From a bacterium (GTDB taxonomy: Bacteria > Zhuqueibacterota > Zhuqueibacteria > Zhuqueibacterales > Geothermadaptataceae): a stretch of DNA of 64,000 nucleotides. Under the pieces are notes generated by a model that did not search any database, was not told where the DNA came from, and was given only the letters and a program-made list of their open reading frames with translations. This document shows positions 61,427 through 64,000 of the stretch, one piece after another. Every line of letters starts with the position of its first letter. The first letter of the stretch is position 1. The DNA lies in contig JAJRYV010000085.1 of the NCBI GenBank assembly GCA_024275575.1, forward strand, positions 1 through 64,000, given 5' to 3'. Made by a program: the position numbers and the translations under genes.

Positions 61427-62200
61427 TCAGTTCTCTTTTTTATTTAAATCAGCCGCGATCTTTGAAGCAAGGTCTTTCGCTCTATCTTTTAGTTTTGTAT
61501 CTCTATATTTTTTTAACAAAACATTGATCGCATTGCGAGCTTTTTCCGGTTCGCCGACTTCATAATGACAGAATGCTTTCCAGAACAGACTGGGCTCAGC
61601 GTATTTGGTATCGTAAAATTTCTTTAAAACTTCATCAAACGAGATGATAGCAGCCCTGTAGTGTTGCCCTTTTTTATATAATATTCCGGTAGAAAATTCC
61701 TTTTCAGCCAGTTTGGTGCGGCAGTTTTGCAGTTTATCGGTAACATCTTTCACATGTTCGCTGTTGGGGAATTCATCCATAAACTGTTGAAAATAATCGA
61801 TTGCCTGATAAGTATATTTCTGGTCAAGCTGGGCTTTTGGAGATAATTTATAATATGCATAGCCGATTTTATAAGATGAATCATCGAGATATTCACTGTT
61901 GGGATAGCGGTTGATCAATCGTTCGTATTCAGCGGCTGCGGTAATATATTCTTTCGTGGCGAAGAAGGTTTCTGCATAATAAAACTGCGCTTCATCGATA
62001 ATACGGCTGCCGGGGTTATTGAGAATCAAAATCTGGAATTGATTTTTGGCTTCGAAATATTTGCCGTCCTGATAAAGCTTTTTAGCATGCTCCAATCTTT
62101 CCCGGACGGTCATATTTTTCAGATTTTTACCGCCACCACACGACTGTAAAAATAAAGCTGATAAAATCAGAAATGAAATTAGCGCAATTCTGGGATTCAT
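61427..62200 (-). CDS. bamD: Outer-membrane assembly lipoprotein BamD
   Basis: A 257-residue outer-membrane lipoprotein with lipobox LQSCGG (Cys21) and about five TPR repeats, for example AKKLYQDGKYFEAKNQFQIL, AAEYERLINRYPNSEYLD and YFQQFMDEFPNSEHVKDV. BamD is the essential lipoprotein of the barrel-assembly machine, linking to BamA. The family's central pattern of aromatic and Pro-Asn-Ser turns is clear. It is followed by nadD on the same strand. Confidence 0.92.
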   Translation of the reverse strand: MNPRIALISFLILSALFLQSCGGGKNLKNMTVRERLEHAKKLYQDGKYFEAKNQFQILILNNPGSRIIDEAQFYYAETFFATKEYITAAAEYERLINRYPNSEYLDDSSYKIGYAYYKLSPKAQLDQKYTYQAIDYFQQFMDEFPNSEHVKDVTDKLQNCRTKLAEKEFSTGILYKKGQHYRAAIISFDEVLKKFYDTKYAEPSLFWKAFCHYEVGEPEKARNAINVLLKKYRDTKLKDRAKDLASKIAADLNKKEN

Positions 62201-62230
62201 TTAACTTACTGTCCTTTTTATAATTCTTTA

Positions 62231-62881
62231 TTATTGGCTGCGAAAACTGTACAACAACAAAACGGTGCTCAAAGACGCCCCGGCAATCAATGCCGTCTGA
62301 AAGAAATCCCACATGTCATATTTTTCAGCCGGAGGCTGATGCTGAAAGCCGAATTCCGACGATTGGACAGCTTTTAATACTTTCCGGTTTTTGAGTGAAC
62401 GTTTGAAACAATCCGGCTTGATGAAACTTGCCAATACACGTTCTTTTTCATTTTTAATCTGAACATGTAATTCACAGCAAAATATCTGCTTGTAGGCATG
62501 CTTCCCGGATGGTTCAACCCTTAAATGCCATTCAAATAATGTACTCGTAAAGACGAGAAAATTTCCACCTAATTTTTCATTTCGGCTTTCATTTTTCCTG
62601 TAAACCATCATTCCACTATCAAGTGCTTTTTCGGCCAGAATTTCTTGCCAGAAATTGAGAAGCGTATTTTTCGCCCCGGGGACTGAGGCCAATACAACGA
62701 CGTCATATTCTTCGACGAAAGGTAACGCAAAACAGGCTTCTGCTTTTTTTAAAAGTTGCTGCCGGATAAAACTTACATTTGATACTGCTCGAGTTTCCTG
62801 CGCAGCGCCTGAACAAACGCCGAATATAATAAAATAAATATAAAAAGAAAATATCTTTCGCAGTTTCATTGATGGACTCAT
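62231..62881 (-). CDS. Exported protein of unknown function next to bamD
   Basis: A 216-residue protein with an N-terminal signal (residues about 5-27, ending SGAAQE) and a C-terminal hydrophobic segment (FFQTALIAGASLSTVLLLYSF). The body contains beta-strand segments and several Cys residues (FALPFVEEYDVVVLASVPG, FEWHLRVEPSG). I recognise no family. The gene is 30 nt upstream of bamD, so it may be an accessory to outer-membrane assembly. An alternative start four codons later gives the same signal. Confidence 0.65.
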   Translation of the reverse strand: MSPSMKLRKIFSFYIYFIIFGVCSGAAQETRAVSNVSFIRQQLLKKAEACFALPFVEEYDVVVLASVPGAKNTLLNFWQEILAEKALDSGMMVYRKNESRNEKLGGNFLVFTSTLFEWHLRVEPSGKHAYKQIFCCELHVQIKNEKERVLASFIKPDCFKRSLKNRKVLKAVQSSEFGFQHQPPAEKYDMWDFFQTALIAGASLSTVLLLYSFRSQ

Positions 62882-63084
62882 TAGAATTTATATCGTATCA
62901 ACCAGCATCACCTGGCTTTTTTGCCTGTCACTCATAAAATCATACCGTCGATTCAATCGGGGGCCTTGCTGGGCGAGCCTGCAGGTTTAATCCCCTAATG
63001 AACATACCTGGACTGAAAAGAGAACCTGATTGATGCAGGCTGCTGAAACACTTCCTTTTACCCCTTGATCCGTGAAAGTCCAAT

Positions 63085-64000
63085 TCAAAGATGAATCGTA
63101 AAAGAAAAAGAATGGATAGCATATTTTTTGTTTTGAAACGTATTAAAGATGACGGCATAATTGAGCAAATAGTTGTTATGATTCAATTTATATTTCGTTG
63201 TGTGGTAACTATTTGAGTTCAACAGACCAAGTCCAAATGAAAAACCCGGGCGCGCGGCAAAATCAACTACCTTTAAACCGCTGCGTAATGCCACATGCTT
63301 TATCACTTGACTTTCCAGACCGAATAAATATTTTTCCCGTTTCGCGATTCTGTCTAATGCCAAGTTACGAATATCAAAACTGAACGTGGTTTTAAAAGGA
63401 AAAAAAATCGCTGTACCAATGCCGATGGCCTCATTGCTGATGTCATCATAAATTTCACGGCCTTCCTCGACTTCTTTTGGCAGATTGAAAATATTTATGC
63501 CAACACGAAAATATGATTTTGGTTGCATCATAATCCCATAGGAATTCGCATAAGCATAGTTTCTTCTATTTCCCTCACTAAAATAAATAAGATGAAGTCC
63601 CGCACCAATTGCCACCTGATCAGCCAATTTAAAGTTTAGCATTAGAGAGTTGGTGTGATTCCAATAAAGCGAATTGGCGTTGATAAGCTGTTTACTTTCC
63701 GAAAATTCAGGCACTAAAAATGTTGGTTCGCCGAGGACAACACCAATATTAAGATTGCGGTAATTAATATTTACAGATTTTATTAACGAAATAATGGCAG
63801 CATATGCTTTAATATTATCATCAAATCCTGCCTGGCCAAAAAACTGCTCCGGGTATTTGAGTACTATGGCCGGCATCAGGGGTGAGATAGACATCGTTAA
63901 CCGAAAGCCATCGCGGGTTGAATAAAAGTCATAATTTCCGGGGTTGAAAGCGCTCGCACCGAAATTATCCGGCAGGGCTGTAACAGCACCTCCGATGCCG
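63085..64000 (-). CDS. Partial FadL/OmpP1-like outer-membrane protein
   Basis: A gene that runs off the right edge of the window; 304 codons are visible. The frame is open past 63894 to the edge, reading GIGGAVTALPDNFGASAFNPG, a motif typical of PorV/FadL-type barrels. Later strands such as FRLTMSISPLMP, NYLLNYAVIFNTF and the C-terminal SFTIHL fit an outer-membrane beta-barrel. Such proteins take up hydrophobic substrates or serve as T9SS-associated barrels. The start lies beyond 64000. It is separated from the next gene by 203 nt. Confidence 0.7.
   Translation of the reverse strand, partial: GIGGAVTALPDNFGASAFNPGNYDFYSTRDGFRLTMSISPLMPAIVLKYPEQFFGQAGFDDNIKAYAAIISLIKSVNINYRNLNIGVVLGEPTFLVPEFSESKQLINANSLYWNHTNSLMLNFKLADQVAIGAGLHLIYFSEGNRRNYAYANSYGIMMQPKSYFRVGINIFNLPKEVEEGREIYDDISNEAIGIGTAIFFPFKTTFSFDIRNLALDRIAKREKYLFGLESQVIKHVALRSGLKVVDFAARPGFSFGLGLLNSNSYHTTKYKLNHNNYLLNYAVIFNTFQNKKYAIHSFSFTIHL

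Overview
The window looks like a chromosomal segment of a Gram-negative, diderm bacterium of the FCB group, most likely a Calditrichota/KSB1-type or related uncultured lineage. This is inference: the evidence is an outer-membrane system (Omp85, BamD, a FadL-like porin, many lipoproteins), a T9SS-style C-terminal sorting domain on a decayed secreted protein, NtrY/NtrX-type regulators, and Wza/Wzc-type capsule genes. No 16S rRNA, phage or CRISPR array was seen.

Layout. (1) 0.35-5.3 kb, minus strand: an Omp85-family barrel, a DUF4390-like periplasmic protein, an NtrY-like kinase and an NtrC-family sigma-54 activator, with one-base TGATG overlaps joining the first three. (2) 5.6-13.9 kb: assorted genes (repeat-rich lipoprotein, acyltransferase, KamA-like radical SAM enzyme, nickel/cobalt transporter, Lgt, a small membrane protein with an OPT transporter). 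(3) 14.2-21.4 kb, plus strand: a PspA-centred envelope-stress cluster (DUF4178-like, lipoprotein, double DUF350, membrane spermidine-synthase-like protein, RCK potassium channel, J-domain protein, YbjN/YjfI-like protein, PspA) ending in a clear terminator; a probable 176-bp MITE lies inside it. (4) 21.5-24.1 kb: a frameshifted secreted-protein gene. (5) 24.2-24.98 kb: tRNA-Pro, -Arg, -His, -Glu, then a second identical tRNA-Glu with its own consensus promoter and terminator.

(6) 25.0-40.2 kb, minus strand: a very long aromatic amino acid supraoperon in the order trpE-trpG-trpD-(lipoprotein)-trpC-trpF-trpB-trpA-chorismate mutase-DAHP synthase-tyrA-aroA-aroE-aroC-aroK-aroQ. It turns phosphoenolpyruvate and erythrose-4-phosphate into chorismate, tryptophan and the tyrosine precursor; aroB and a prephenate dehydratase are not in the window. 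Upstream of trpE I find a promoter, a short leader reading frame with a run of nine aromatic residues in ten codons (NFYWYFIWYYY), and a terminator with a matching antiterminator. This reads as a ribosome-mediated attenuator sensing Phe, Tyr and Trp together. The last gene fuses type II dehydroquinase to a free-methionine-sulfoxide-reductase-like GAF domain.

(7) 40.3-57.5 kb: an outer-membrane protein, then an exopolysaccharide locus (UGM-like flavoprotein, sugar-1-phosphate transferase with an in-frame stop, Wza, Wzc, an ATPase with a damaged P-loop, GT-C, two GT2, Wzy/WaaL-like polymerase, Wzx, GT4) flanked by a convergent BNR-propeller secreted protein and an asparagine-synthetase-like protein. 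(8) 57.7-64.0 kb: a LolA-like periplasmic protein, a DUF3179 lipoprotein in which an in-frame TGA sits at the family's conserved Cys and is followed by a SECIS-like hairpin (candidate selenoprotein), a biotin carrier protein, an extremely Asp/Trp-rich small protein, nadD, bamD, an unknown protein and a partial FadL-like porin running off the window.

The two most interesting items are the three-amino-acid attenuator in front of the aromatic supraoperon and the candidate DUF3179 selenoprotein.
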